From Variovorax sp. EL159 (GTDB taxonomy: Bacteria; Pseudomonadota; Gammaproteobacteria; Burkholderiales; Burkholderiaceae_C): a DNA stretch of 64,000 nucleotides. Made by a program: the position numbers and the translations under genes. The stretch lies in contig NZ_FMUJ01000001.1 of assembly GCF_900100965.1 (NCBI RefSeq), positions 854,272 to 918,271 on the forward strand. The letters are read 5' to 3'. Each line of letters begins with the position of its first letter. Position 1 is the first letter of the stretch. The notes under the pieces are model-generated. The model made no database searches, had not been told where the DNA came from, and saw only the letters and a list, made by a program, of their open reading frames with translations. This document shows positions 48,320-56,987 of this stretch, one piece after another.

Positions 48320-49288
48320 ATGTTTCCCATTCGCTTTGCCTCGCTCGCCATCGGGCTTGCCGTCTCGATGCTCGCCCAGGGCGCCGCCGCCCAGGCATGG
48401 CCCGCCAAGCCGATCCGGCTCGTCGTGCCCTTTTCCGCGGGCGGTGCCAACGACCTGATGGCGCGCGCGGCGGCCGAAGGTGCATCGAAGCAGCTCGGCC
48501 AGCCGGTCATCGTCGACAACAAGCCCGGTGCCGGTGCGATCCTCGGGGCCGACGTGGTCGCCAAGAGCGCGCCCGATGGCTACACCTTCCTGGTGAGCGC
48601 GGCGGGCGTGGTGTCGAACAGCATGATCAAGAAGAGCATGCCGTACAAGGACGATGCGCTCGTGCCCGTGGCCATGATCGGGCTCGCACCTTCGGTGATC
48701 GTGGTGCCGGCCAACGCACCCTACAAGGACCTGAAGGAATTCGTCGCCGCATCGAAGAAGGCCGGTGGCGGCTTCCATTGGGCAACGGCCGGCACGGGCA
48801 GCACGCCGCACTTCGTCGAAGGCATCCTGGAAACGAAGTACGGCAGCAAGCTCGACGTGGTGCCCTACAAGAGCGGCTCGGAGTCGATCACGGCGGTGCT
48901 GGGCAGCCAGGTCGAAGCCACGTCGGAGGCCAGCATCGTGGTGCTGCCGTATGTGAAGAGCGGCAAGCTGAAGGCGCTCGCGGGCACGTGGTCGCAGCGC
49001 ATCTCGGCCTACCCCGATCTGCCGACGGCAGCGGAAGAGGGCTTTCCTGAAATCCGCATCGCGCACTGGGCCGGCGTGCATGCGCCGCGCGGCACGCCCG
49101 ACGCGATCATGGACAAGATGGCCGCCGCGATCGACGCCGCCATGAAGACGCCCGCCACCGTCGAGCGCCTGAAGGGCATGGGCATCGAGCCCATCGGTGG
49201 CACGCGCGCGAGCTTCACCAAGTTCGTCGACGAAGAACGCACGCGGCTCGGCGGCGTGGTCAAGGCGACCGGCATGAAGGAAGACTGA
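48320..49288 (+). CDS. Bug/TctC-family solute-binding protein 2
   Basis: A 322-residue periplasmic binding protein with a Sec signal peptide (Gly-Ala-Ala-Ala-Gln-Ala cleavage region, about residue 25). Family motifs Val-Pro-Tyr-Lys-Ser-Gly and Asp-Asn-Lys-Pro-Gly-Ala-Gly-Ala are present. Start at 48320 has a CAGGAG site. It is a second such protein in the same operon; the two differ in sequence and may bind different acids. Confidence 0.88.
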   Translation: MFPIRFASLAIGLAVSMLAQGAAAQAWPAKPIRLVVPFSAGGANDLMARAAAEGASKQLGQPVIVDNKPGAGAILGADVVAKSAPDGYTFLVSAAGVVSNSMIKKSMPYKDDALVPVAMIGLAPSVIVVPANAPYKDLKEFVAASKKAGGGFHWATAGTGSTPHFVEGILETKYGSKLDVVPYKSGSESITAVLGSQVEATSEASIVVLPYVKSGKLKALAGTWSQRISAYPDLPTAAEEGFPEIRIAHWAGVHAPRGTPDAIMDKMAAAIDAAMKTPATVERLKGMGIEPIGGTRASFTKFVDEERTRLGGVVKATGMKED

Positions 49289-49295
49289 GAACCCC

Positions 49296-50174
49296 ATGAG
49301 CACAACCAACGAATCTCCGAAGAAAACCCTGCGCCGACTGGCCGAGGCGCGCCGCGGCGTGCTGGTGCCGGGCGCGTTCAACGCGATGTCGGCCCGCGTG
49401 GTCGAAGACCTCGGCTTCGAGGCGATCTACATCACCGGCGCCGGTGTGACCAACATGTATCTCGGCTTGCCCGACCAGGCCTTCATGGGCCTGCACGAGA
49501 TCGCCGAGCACACGGCGCGCATCCGCGACGCGGTGAGCCTGCCGCTGCTGGTCGATGCCGACACCGGCTTCGGCAATGCGCTCAACGTGCGCCACACGGT
49601 GCGCGTGCTGGAGCGGGCAGGGGCCGACTGCATCCAGCTCGAAGACCAGGTCAGCCCCAAGCGCTGCGGGCATTTCTCGGGCAAGGCGGTGATCGACACC
49701 GACGAGATGCTCGGCAAGATCAAAGCGGCGGTCGATGCGCGGCAAGACAGCGACCTGCTCATCATGGCCCGCACCGACGCGGCGGCCGTACACGGCTTCG
49801 AGGCGGCCATCGAGCGGGCGCAGAAATTCAGCGAGGCGGGGGCCGACATCCTGTTCGTCGAGGCCGTGACGCTGGCCGACGAAGTGCGCGCCATGCCGAA
49901 GCGGCTGGACAGGCCGCAACTCATGAACATGGTCATCGGTGGCAAGACGCCGACCTTCGGCGCCGAAGAACTGGGGGCGCTGGGCTATGGCTTCGTGCTC
50001 TACGCCAACGCCGCCTTGCAGGGCGCGGTGGCTGGCATGCAACGTGCGTTGACTGTGCTGCGCGACACCCGCCGGCTGGACGAAGACCCGGCGCTGGTAG
50101 CACCTTTTGCTGAAAGGCAGCGCCTGGTCGGCAAGCCTCTGCTTGACGATTTAGAGAAAAAGTATGCAAACTAG
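49296..50174 (+). CDS. prpB: methylisocitrate lyase-type enzyme of the PEP mutase/isocitrate lyase family
   Basis: A 292-residue enzyme with the active-site Lys-Arg-Cys-Gly-His at residues 122-126 (Cys124) and Val-Asp-Ala-Asp-Thr-Gly-Phe-Gly metal-binding motif. In the methylcitrate cycle it would split methylisocitrate to pyruvate and succinate. Its sequence is not the most typical PrpB: the N-terminal half resembles the oxaloacetate decarboxylase/dimethylmalate lyase branch. Position argues for PrpB, while another PEP-mutase activity remains possible. It is eight bases after the Bug gene. Confidence 0.82.
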   Translation: MSTTNESPKKTLRRLAEARRGVLVPGAFNAMSARVVEDLGFEAIYITGAGVTNMYLGLPDQAFMGLHEIAEHTARIRDAVSLPLLVDADTGFGNALNVRHTVRVLERAGADCIQLEDQVSPKRCGHFSGKAVIDTDEMLGKIKAAVDARQDSDLLIMARTDAAAVHGFEAAIERAQKFSEAGADILFVEAVTLADEVRAMPKRLDRPQLMNMVIGGKTPTFGAEELGALGYGFVLYANAALQGAVAGMQRALTVLRDTRRLDEDPALVAPFAERQRLVGKPLLDDLEKKYAN

Positions 50175-50269
50175 CCGGGTTTTCTGCGACGCGAAGGGCA
50201 CTTGAGTTAGCGTCGTCAGAAAGTTCCTCGTCATTGTTTCAATTTCATGAACACTGCGATTCGATTAAA

Positions 50270-50283
50270 TAGGGTTTTCCCTA
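50270..50283. promoter_or_regulatory. short palindrome upstream of secreted protein gene
   Basis: TAGGGTTTTCCCTA, five-base arms around TTTT, lies 55 bases before the ATG at 50339. It may be an operator or small RNA hairpin. The 164-base gap 50175-50338 otherwise holds no gene. Confidence 0.4.
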
Positions 50284-50338
50284 GGAATCGTGGTGCAAAC
50301 TTCAGGGCACCTCAAAGCCCAATCAAGAAGGAAATGAA

Positions 50339-50692
50339 ATGAAGACCTCGAACATCCTCGCCGCCGCCGCTCTGTCCCTGCTCGCCGCCGCTGGCGCCCA
50401 TGCAGAAACCTACGAAGGCGTGCACTCCGTGACTTCCGGCTACAGCCGCGCTGACGTGGCACCGCAAGCCGTGGCAGCTGCCCGCGCTGGCAACGTGTAC
50501 GGCGACAACGGCGGCGCTGCATCGACCGCAACGCCGGTGCTGGCCGCTTCGGCCGACCGCGCCACCATCCGCAGCCAAGCCGTTGCCGCTGCACACGCAC
50601 CGGGCCAGAACCTGCGCCCCGAAACCTTCGCTGGCAGCGTGATCCCTGCGCAAGCCAAGAGCCTGACCTTCACGCGTCAAGCCGGTCTGTAA
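50339..50692 (+). CDS. small secreted protein of unknown function
   Basis: A 117-residue protein with a signal peptide (residues 1-22, Ala-His-Ala-Glu). The mature part is Ala-rich with two related segments around Ala-Asp-Val-Ala-Pro-Gln-Ala-Val-Ala-Ala-Ala and Ala-Thr-Ile-Arg-Ser-Gln-Ala-Val-Ala-Ala-Ala, similar to small secreted proteins common in Burkholderiales (DUF4148-like). The ATG follows AAGGAAATGAA and the gene ends before a strong terminator. Confidence 0.75.
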   Translation: MKTSNILAAAALSLLAAAGAHAETYEGVHSVTSGYSRADVAPQAVAAARAGNVYGDNGGAASTATPVLAASADRATIRSQAVAAAHAPGQNLRPETFAGSVIPAQAKSLTFTRQAGL

Positions 50693-50731
50693 TTTGTCGC
50701 GGCGCAAGCCGCTTCAGGTCACAAGCCAAAG

Positions 50732-50767
50732 AAAAACCGGACCCGGCGAAAGCCTGGTCCGGTTTTT
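50732..50767. terminator. bidirectional rho-independent terminator
   Basis: AAAAACCGGACC (50732-50743) and GGTCCGGTTTTT (50756-50767) form a perfect 12-base stem that includes the A and T runs, with a 12-base loop. It serves the secreted-protein gene on the + strand and tag on the - strand. Confidence 0.88.
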
Positions 50768-50787
50768 CGTTTGGGGCGTTGTCTGTA

Positions 50788-51363
50788 TTACTTGCGCTTG
50801 GCGCCGTGCCGATGGCAATCGGCCGCATGGTCGTCCACGATGCCGGTGGCCTGCATCCATGCGTAGACGATGACCGGCCCCACGAACTTGAAGCCGCGCT
50901 TCTTGAGCGCCGCAGAGATTTCTTCCGACAGCGGCGTCTTCGTCGGCACGCTGCCGGTGCGGTTGACGATGGGCTTGCCGCCCGCCATGCCCCAGATGAA
51001 TTTCGAGAAATCTTCGCCCGCCGCCTGCATCGCGAGGTAGGCGCGGGCGTTGCCGATGGTCGCCTCGATCTTCGAGCGCGAACGCACGATGCCTGCGTCC
51101 TGCATCAGCCGTTCGACATCGGCCTCGGTGAACTTGACGATCTTCTCGGGCACGAAGCCCTTGAAAGCCTTGCGGAACGCATCGCGCTTGCGCAGGATGG
51201 TGAGCCACGACAGGCCCGCCTGGAAGCCGTCGAGCATCAGCTTTTCCCACAGCGCGCGGCTGTCGTGCTCGGGCACGCCCCATTCGGCGTTGTGGTACTC
51301 GGTCAGCAGCGGGTCGGTCTGGGCCCAGGCGCAGCGGATCTTGGTGGAACTTGGGGTGCTCAT
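50788..51363 (-). CDS. tag: DNA-3-methyladenine glycosylase I
   Basis: A 191-residue DNA glycosylase that removes 3-methyladenine. The N-terminal Arg-Cys-Ala-Trp-Ala, Tyr-His-Asn-Ala-Glu-Trp-Gly-Val-Pro and Trp-Leu-Thr-Ile-Leu-Arg-Lys-Arg motifs are typical of Tag. A C-terminal His-x-x-Asp-Cys-x-x-His segment (about 179-185) fits the family zinc site. It is transcribed alone and shares a terminator with the preceding gene. Confidence 0.93.
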   Translation of the reverse strand: MSTPSSTKIRCAWAQTDPLLTEYHNAEWGVPEHDSRALWEKLMLDGFQAGLSWLTILRKRDAFRKAFKGFVPEKIVKFTEADVERLMQDAGIVRSRSKIEATIGNARAYLAMQAAGEDFSKFIWGMAGGKPIVNRTGSVPTKTPLSEEISAALKKRGFKFVGPVIVYAWMQATGIVDDHAADCHRHGAKRK

Positions 51364-51421
51364 GGTCGGGTTCTTGGCTCGGCTATCGTCGGCGTGTTTT
51401 CAGAATGAGGGAGTCACCCTG

Positions 51422-53158
51422 ATGCAGCCATTTCGTTTTTCATTGTCGGCCCTTTCGCTGGGCCTCGTGCTCGGCCTTGGTGCGCCGGCCTTCGCCGAAA
51501 CCCTTAAAAAGCCCGCGCTCGACCAGCTTGCCGCCGCATGGCAGGGCGGCAAGGCGCCTGCCGATTTCAATGCGTTCCTGGCTCAAGCCGCAGAGGCGCA
51601 CCCCGCGCTGCGGCCCGCGGTGGCCGCCTACCGTCGCAAGTCGCCACTGGCTGGCGATGATCTCGTCAACATCGCGCGCCTGCTCGGCCTGTACAACCGG
51701 CTGCAGAACCAGCAAGCCGTGATCGCGAGCATCGGCACCATGGTGGCGATTCCCACGGTGCGCAACGTGCAGGTGCCACCGCACGAAAGCCCGCCGATCA
51801 TCGAGTTCGGCCAGCTGGTCGAGAAGATGGCGAAAGATTTCGGGCTGGCTTTTCGCAACGTCGACAACCGCATCTTCGAAGTCAGCCTGAAGGGCAAGGG
51901 CACCGAGGAGTTCGGCATCCTCACGCACGCCGACGTGGTGCCCGCGGTGCTCTCCGAATGGGTGCTCGACGACGGCACGCGCCTGGACCCCTTCAAGATG
52001 ACCCGCGTGGGCGACTTCCTCTACGGCCGCGGCACCATCGACGACAAGGGCTCGATCGCCGCCGTGCTCTATGCCATGAAGGCCGTGAAAGACAGCGGCC
52101 TGCCCATCGACCGCAGCATCCGCCTCATGATCGAGACCACCGAGGAAGCCGGCGGCGACGCGATGCAGTACTACCGCACGAAGACGCAACTGCCGGCCTA
52201 CAACATCGTGCTCGACAGCAAGTACCCGGCGGTGGTGGCCGAAAAGGGATCGGGCGCACTGAAGGTGCTGTTCCCGGCCGAAGCGACCGACAGCGCGGCG
52301 ACGGCGATCACGGCCATGGCCGGTGCCGCATCGGCCAATGCCGTTCCGCAAACCGCCACGGCCACGCTCAAGGGCGGCGACCTCGCGGCCGTTGCCGCAA
52401 AGCTCGAAGCCGCCAAGCCTGCTTTCCTGCAGAAGTACGAAGGGCAGGGCGGCAAGTTCTCCATCGACATCGCACGCGGCACCGACAGCATCGACCTCAA
52501 GGTCACAGGTGTCTCGGCCCACGGCTCGCGGCCCGAAGAGGGCGTGAACCCGTTGCCGCGCCTGGCGCTGTTCCTGCAAGAGTCCGGTGTGCCGCTGGCG
52601 GCCAACCCCTACCTGAAGGCGGTGAAGTACATCGACGCGCTCTACGGCACCGGCTACCTCGGCGAGAAGCTGGGCCTGGGCTACAAGGACGACTTCATGG
52701 GCCCGCTGACCTTCTCGCCCAACCTGATCCGCATGGGCAATGACGGCAGGCTCGAAGTCACGGTCAACGTGCGCATGCCGCGTGGTCGTACGCCCGATGA
52801 ACTGAAGGCCCAGGTGGCCGAAAAGATCAACGGCTGGGCCATCGCCAACCAGGTGAAGCTCGAAGTCAACCACGACCAGGGCAACTGGATGGCGCGCGAC
52901 CCCAAGGGTGCGTGGCTTTCGACGCTGCTCGACATCTACGGCGACACCACCGGCCTCGAAGCCAAGCCCGTGCCCACGGCCGGCAGCACCACGGCCAAGC
53001 TGATGCCCAACGCGATCAACTTCGGCCCCGCCATGCCCGGCAAGAAGTACACGGCGCACAACGCGAAGGAATACAAGGAAGTGCCCGACCTCGATGCCGA
53101 CATGCAGATGTTCACCGAGATGCTGGTGCGCATCGGCAATCTGCGGCAGATGCAGTGA
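51422..53158 (+). CDS. secreted M20-family dipeptidase
   Basis: A 578-residue metallopeptidase with a Sec signal peptide (about residues 1-25). Metal-site residues visible: His169 and Asp171 (Leu-Thr-His-Ala-Asp), Asp207 (Thr-Ile-Asp-Asp-Lys-Gly) and Glu241-Glu242. It would cleave dipeptides or similar amides in the periplasm. It is divergent from tag and convergent to cbpM. Confidence 0.88.
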   Translation: MQPFRFSLSALSLGLVLGLGAPAFAETLKKPALDQLAAAWQGGKAPADFNAFLAQAAEAHPALRPAVAAYRRKSPLAGDDLVNIARLLGLYNRLQNQQAVIASIGTMVAIPTVRNVQVPPHESPPIIEFGQLVEKMAKDFGLAFRNVDNRIFEVSLKGKGTEEFGILTHADVVPAVLSEWVLDDGTRLDPFKMTRVGDFLYGRGTIDDKGSIAAVLYAMKAVKDSGLPIDRSIRLMIETTEEAGGDAMQYYRTKTQLPAYNIVLDSKYPAVVAEKGSGALKVLFPAEATDSAATAITAMAGAASANAVPQTATATLKGGDLAAVAAKLEAAKPAFLQKYEGQGGKFSIDIARGTDSIDLKVTGVSAHGSRPEEGVNPLPRLALFLQESGVPLAANPYLKAVKYIDALYGTGYLGEKLGLGYKDDFMGPLTFSPNLIRMGNDGRLEVTVNVRMPRGRTPDELKAQVAEKINGWAIANQVKLEVNHDQGNWMARDPKGAWLSTLLDIYGDTTGLEAKPVPTAGSTTAKLMPNAINFGPAMPGKKYTAHNAKEYKEVPDLDADMQMFTEMLVRIGNLRQMQ

Positions 53159-53167
53159 TCGCAGTGA

Positions 53168-53190
53168 CCCTGGCTGGCGCGAAGCCAGGG
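53168..53190. terminator. hairpin between convergent genes
   Basis: CCCTGGCT (53168-53175) and AGCCAGGG (53183-53190) form a perfect eight-base stem with a seven-base loop, between the dipeptidase and cbpM genes. There is no T-run, so termination is only likely, not certain. Confidence 0.45.
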
Positions 53191-53221
53191 GCCACTGCCG
53201 GCAACGGTCAGCAGTCGGCGA

Positions 53222-53539
53222 TCAGCGCAGGCCGTGCGCCTGGAGCGCGGCCTTCAGCCGCCGCACCTCGTGCTGCAGGTCGAGGATCAGCGCAGCGGCG
53301 TCGAGCCCCACGCCGAAGTCGCGCTCCAGCCGGCGCGCTTCGAGCGCGTGCTGCAGGTCGGCGCTGGAGAATTGCCAGCGCTCGGGTGGCGTTCCGGCGG
53401 TCTCGACCTGCAGGATGCCGACCTCGACCAGCTGCACCACCCAGGCGGTGTCGGCACCGACGGCATGCGCCAGTTCGTTGGCCGCCAGCGGGTGCGCGGC
53501 GCTGATGGCGGTGGCGGTTGTGAGTGTGAAATTCACCAT
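53222..53539 (-). CDS. cbpM: chaperone modulator CbpM
   Basis: A 105-residue protein of the CbpM/MerR-like helix-turn-helix fold that binds the J-domain of CbpA and blocks its co-chaperone activity. It directly follows the cbpA gene (two bases apart), which identifies it. The C-terminal half is a helix with heptad character. Confidence 0.85.
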   Translation of the reverse strand: MVNFTLTTATAISAAHPLAANELAHAVGADTAWVVQLVEVGILQVETAGTPPERWQFSSADLQHALEARRLERDFGVGLDAAALILDLQHEVRRLKAALQAHGLR

Positions 53540-53541
53540 GC

Positions 53542-54504
53542 TCAGACTCCCAGATGCTGGCGTGGGTGGAACGATGCCGTGGCTTGCGCCAGCTGTTCGT
53601 AGGCCTTGCGGGCTTCGTCGCTGTCGGCGGGCGGCAGCGCGATGTCGATCAGCAGGTACAGGTCGCCGGGTGTCTTGCCCGCAAGCCCCCGGCCCTTGAG
53701 CCGCAGCTTGAGGCCGTTGCGCGCATTGCGCGGCACCGTGACCTCGACCACGCCGCCGGTCGGTGTCGGCACCTGCACCTGCGCGCCCAGCGCGGCTTCG
53801 GCGGGCGTGACGGGCAGCGTCATGTACAGGTCGCGCTCTTCCACGCGGTACAGCTTGTGCGGCGCGATGCGCACTTCGAGGTACAGGTCGCCGGCCGCTT
53901 CGCCGCCATGGCCGGGCATGCCCTGGCCTGCAAGGCGGATGAACTGGCCCGGATGCACGCCTGGCGGGATCTTCACGCTCAGCGTGCGGTTCTCCCACTG
54001 CGGATGGCCTTGCGCATCGATCGTTTGCGCGCGCAGCGTGATCTCGCGCTCGGCACCGTTGAGTGCGTCTTCGAGCGTGATCTCGATGGCCGCGTGGTGG
54101 TCTTCGCCGCGCGCGCGGTAGTTCTGCCGCGTGGCGCCGCGCCGCTCGGCCTCGCCGAACATCGAGGAAAAGAACTCGCTGAAGTCGGCATGGTCGGCCG
54201 GCCCCTGGCGCGGGCCGCGATGGAACTCGTAACCCGCGTCCCAGCCGGGCGGCGGCTGGAAGTCGCCCTGCGGATGGCCACCGCGCGCGACGCGGTCGGC
54301 CAGCGCGTCGTAGGCCGCGCGCTTCTCCTTGTCGCCCAGCACGTCCTTGGCCTCGTTGATGTCGCGCATGCGCGTCTCGGCGTCGGGCTCCTTGCTGACG
54401 TCGGGGTGGTATTTGCGGGCGAGTTTCCTGTAGGCCTTGCGCACTTCGTCGTCCGACGCGGTGCGCTCGATGCCCAGGGCGCTGTAGTAGTCCTTGAATT
54501 CCAT
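53542..54504 (-). CDS. cbpA: curved-DNA-binding DnaJ-like co-chaperone CbpA
   Basis: A 320-residue J-domain protein with His-Pro-Asp at residues 33-35, a Gly/Pro-rich linker and two C-terminal substrate domains, but no zinc-finger, as expected for CbpA. It works with DnaK and binds curved DNA. The start at 54504 gives the canonical Lys-Asp-Tyr-Tyr N-terminus. First gene of the cbpA-cbpM operon. Confidence 0.92.
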   Translation of the reverse strand: MEFKDYYSALGIERTASDDEVRKAYRKLARKYHPDVSKEPDAETRMRDINEAKDVLGDKEKRAAYDALADRVARGGHPQGDFQPPPGWDAGYEFHRGPRQGPADHADFSEFFSSMFGEAERRGATRQNYRARGEDHHAAIEITLEDALNGAEREITLRAQTIDAQGHPQWENRTLSVKIPPGVHPGQFIRLAGQGMPGHGGEAAGDLYLEVRIAPHKLYRVEERDLYMTLPVTPAEAALGAQVQVPTPTGGVVEVTVPRNARNGLKLRLKGRGLAGKTPGDLYLLIDIALPPADSDEARKAYEQLAQATASFHPRQHLGV

Positions 54505-54734
54505 GGTGCAGCGTTGGTTACCGTGTTTCTAGGGGTTTCGGGACCAGATTGGGACTCAGCGGCAGCATACAAGCACGTTGCCCGCCGCGTCCTGCTTTGG
54601 GCCAAGGGGCTTGTACCGGGCCTTGGCGATCCGTGAAGCCTCCCGCGAACCCTCCGCGAACTTCCCGCGGCGCAACACGACTGTCATGCACCGCTGCTAG
54701 CGTGGCCCGCTTCTGTGCACAACAACATTCCCAC

Positions 54735-56336
54735 ATGACAGAACCAGACAACGAACACGGCCTCGACCTCAACCGCCGCAGGCTCCTGGCTGCCGCGGGC
54801 ATCGGCACCGGGGCGCTGCTGATGACCCTGCGCGCCGGCGCCGAAGAGGCCAGGGCGCCCGCCACGACCCACACCCCAGCGGCCGACCCGGTCGCCACGC
54901 CGCCGGTGGCGGGCCTGCATCTGCAGTTCGGCGCCGATGCCTCGGCGCAGATGGTGGTGTCGTGGCACACGCTGCAACCGGTGCGGCAGCCGCGCGTGCT
55001 GATCGGCCTGCCCGACGGCAAGCTCGAGAAGACGGTGGCGGCCAGCCCCGCGAGCTATGTCGACGGTAAATCGGGGCAGACCGTGTATGCCCATCACGCC
55101 AAGGTCGATGGCCTGAAGGCCAATACGGCGTACCTCTACGCCGCGCTGCACGAAGGCGCGGAGCCGCAATTCGGCACCTTCCGTACCGCGCCGCGCGGGC
55201 GCCGGGCGTTCAGCTTCACCAGCTTCGGCGACCAGGGCACGCCCACCCTCGGCAAGGTTTTCACGCCGCCTGCCGGCGTGACGTTGCCGGGCACCACGTA
55301 CGTCAACGACAACCTCGGCGCGCCCGCGTCCGGCGACACCACGCTGGGCGTGGAGCGGCTGCGCCCGCTGTTCCATCTTTTCAACGGTGACCTGTGCTAC
55401 GCCAACCTCGCCCAGGACCGGGTGCGCACCTGGTGGGACTTCTGGAACAACAACTCACGCAGCGCCCGCAACCGTCCGTGGATGCCCTCGCCCGGCAATC
55501 ACGAGAACGAGCTGGGCAACGGGCCGATCGGCTACCAGGCCTACCAGACCTACTTCTCGCTGCCTTCGGCCGAAGGCCAGACCGACACGACGCGCGGCCT
55601 GTGGTACTCCTTTACCGTCGGTTCGATGCGGGTGGTGGCCATCGCCAATGACGACGTCACCTACCAGGATGCCGGCGACTCCTACGTGCGCGGCTATTCC
55701 GGCGGCGCCCAGAAGGCATGGCTGCAGAAGGAACTGGCGGCGGCCCGCGCCGACAAGTCGATCGACTGGCTGGTGGTGTGCATGCACCAGGTTGCCATTT
55801 CAACCGCCGACAAATTCAACGGCGCCGACCTCGGCATCCGCGAGGAATGGCTGCCGCTTTTCGACACCTACGGCGTCGACCTGGTGGTGTGCGGCCACGA
55901 GCATCACTACGAGCGCTCGCACCCCATCCGCGGGCGGCAGGCCAACACCACATTGACGCCCATCCCCACGGCCACCGGCACCGAGGTCATCGACACCACG
56001 CAGGGCACGGTGCACATGGTGATCGGCGGCGGCGGCACGTCGGCGCCTTCCAACCAGCTGTTCTTCAATCCGCCGTGCTGCCGGGTGATCACTGGCGTGG
56101 GCGAGCGCAGTGCCACCACCGGCAAGCGGCCACCGATCTACGTGACGGAGGACGCGCCCTGGTCGGCCGTGCGCAACGCCGCCCGCTCCTATGGTTTCGC
56201 CGCCTTCGACCTCGATCCGGGCAAGCACCCCGGCGACTTCACCACCATCCGCGTGACCTACTACGACGTGGTGGGGCTGGACGGGCAGATTTCGCCGTTC
56301 GAGCGATTCACGCTGCGCCGCCCCCGGCGAGACTAG
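54735..56336 (+). CDS. Tat-exported metallophosphoesterase, purple acid phosphatase type
   Basis: A 533-residue protein. Asn-Arg-Arg-Arg-Leu-Leu-Ala-Ala-Ala-Gly at about 13-22 is a Tat signal. A fibronectin-like N-terminal part precedes the catalytic domain with Gly-Asp-Gln-Gly, Asn-Gly-Asp-Leu-Cys-Tyr, Gly-Asn-His-Glu, Val-Cys-Met-His and Gly-His-Glu-His-His-Tyr-Glu-Arg, the set of metal ligands of purple acid phosphatases. It would hydrolyse phosphate esters in the periplasm. It is convergent to the histidine phosphatase gene with a four-base overlap. Confidence 0.88.
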   Translation: MTEPDNEHGLDLNRRRLLAAAGIGTGALLMTLRAGAEEARAPATTHTPAADPVATPPVAGLHLQFGADASAQMVVSWHTLQPVRQPRVLIGLPDGKLEKTVAASPASYVDGKSGQTVYAHHAKVDGLKANTAYLYAALHEGAEPQFGTFRTAPRGRRAFSFTSFGDQGTPTLGKVFTPPAGVTLPGTTYVNDNLGAPASGDTTLGVERLRPLFHLFNGDLCYANLAQDRVRTWWDFWNNNSRSARNRPWMPSPGNHENELGNGPIGYQAYQTYFSLPSAEGQTDTTRGLWYSFTVGSMRVVAIANDDVTYQDAGDSYVRGYSGGAQKAWLQKELAAARADKSIDWLVVCMHQVAISTADKFNGADLGIREEWLPLFDTYGVDLVVCGHEHHYERSHPIRGRQANTTLTPIPTATGTEVIDTTQGTVHMVIGGGGTSAPSNQLFFNPPCCRVITGVGERSATTGKRPPIYVTEDAPWSAVRNAARSYGFAAFDLDPGKHPGDFTTIRVTYYDVVGLDGQISPFERFTLRRPRRD

Positions 56337-56983
56337 GCCAGCGCCGAGCCTCCGTCGTCGGCATGCCGCAGCAACGGCGTGACGCGCCACGCGGAGCCGC
56401 TGCGCTCAAAGCGCAACGGCTGCGCGTTGCCGAGCAGCTCGAAATCGATGGGCACGCCCAGCAGCGCGGCCAGCGCGTAGAGCGTGCCGCCGTGTGCCAC
56501 CACCAGCACCGGCCCGGGCTCTTGCTGCAGTGCCGCGTCGAGCGCGGCCCGCTTGCGGGTGACGAACTGCGTCAGCGTCTCGCCGCCTTCGGGTTCGCAG
56601 GCCCAGTCGATGTTGGCCGACGACGTGCCGATCAGCGCGCCGAAGTTGCGCTCGCGCAGCGCAGCCTGGGGTATCGGCTGCAGCTTCAGCGTCGCGCCCA
56701 CCGCGTTTGCCGTGTCGCGGGCGCGCCGCGCATCGCTGCAGACGATGGTGCGGATCGGCTCGCCGGCCAGCAGCTGCGCGGCGCGGGCCGCCTGCTGCAG
56801 GCCGAGTTCGCTGAGCGGCTCGTCGACGTCCTGGAAGATGCGCTGCGCATTGCGGCCGGTCTGGCCGTGGCGCAGGAAGTAGAAGTGGTCGCAGGCCGGC
56901 GACAGCGGCTGCGCCGCCGCGATCCGCACCAGCTGGTCGAGACCGCCGGCGGCGGTGTGGGAAGGCGTGGTCTGTGATGACAT
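56333..56983 (-). CDS. histidine phosphatase family protein
   Basis: A 216-residue phosphoglycerate-mutase-like protein. Arg38-His39-Gly40 is the phosphohistidine motif, with Glu and His residues later (Leu-Arg-Glu-Arg-Asn-Phe-Gly and Val-Ala-His-Gly-Gly). Substrate unknown; it could act on sugar phosphates or regulatory phosphates. It is on the same strand as the acylase gene, whose stop lies four bases upstream of this start. Confidence 0.83.
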   Translation of the reverse strand: MSSQTTPSHTAAGGLDQLVRIAAAQPLSPACDHFYFLRHGQTGRNAQRIFQDVDEPLSELGLQQAARAAQLLAGEPIRTIVCSDARRARDTANAVGATLKLQPIPQAALRERNFGALIGTSSANIDWACEPEGGETLTQFVTRKRAALDAALQQEPGPVLVVAHGGTLYALAALLGVPIDFELLGNAQPLRFERSGSAWRVTPLLRHADDGGSALA

Positions 56984-56987
56984 GGCT

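Noticed and set aside
46742..49381. 879-codon minus-strand frame over prpD and a Bug gene
   Set aside because: Antisense shadow; crosses two strongly supported genes.
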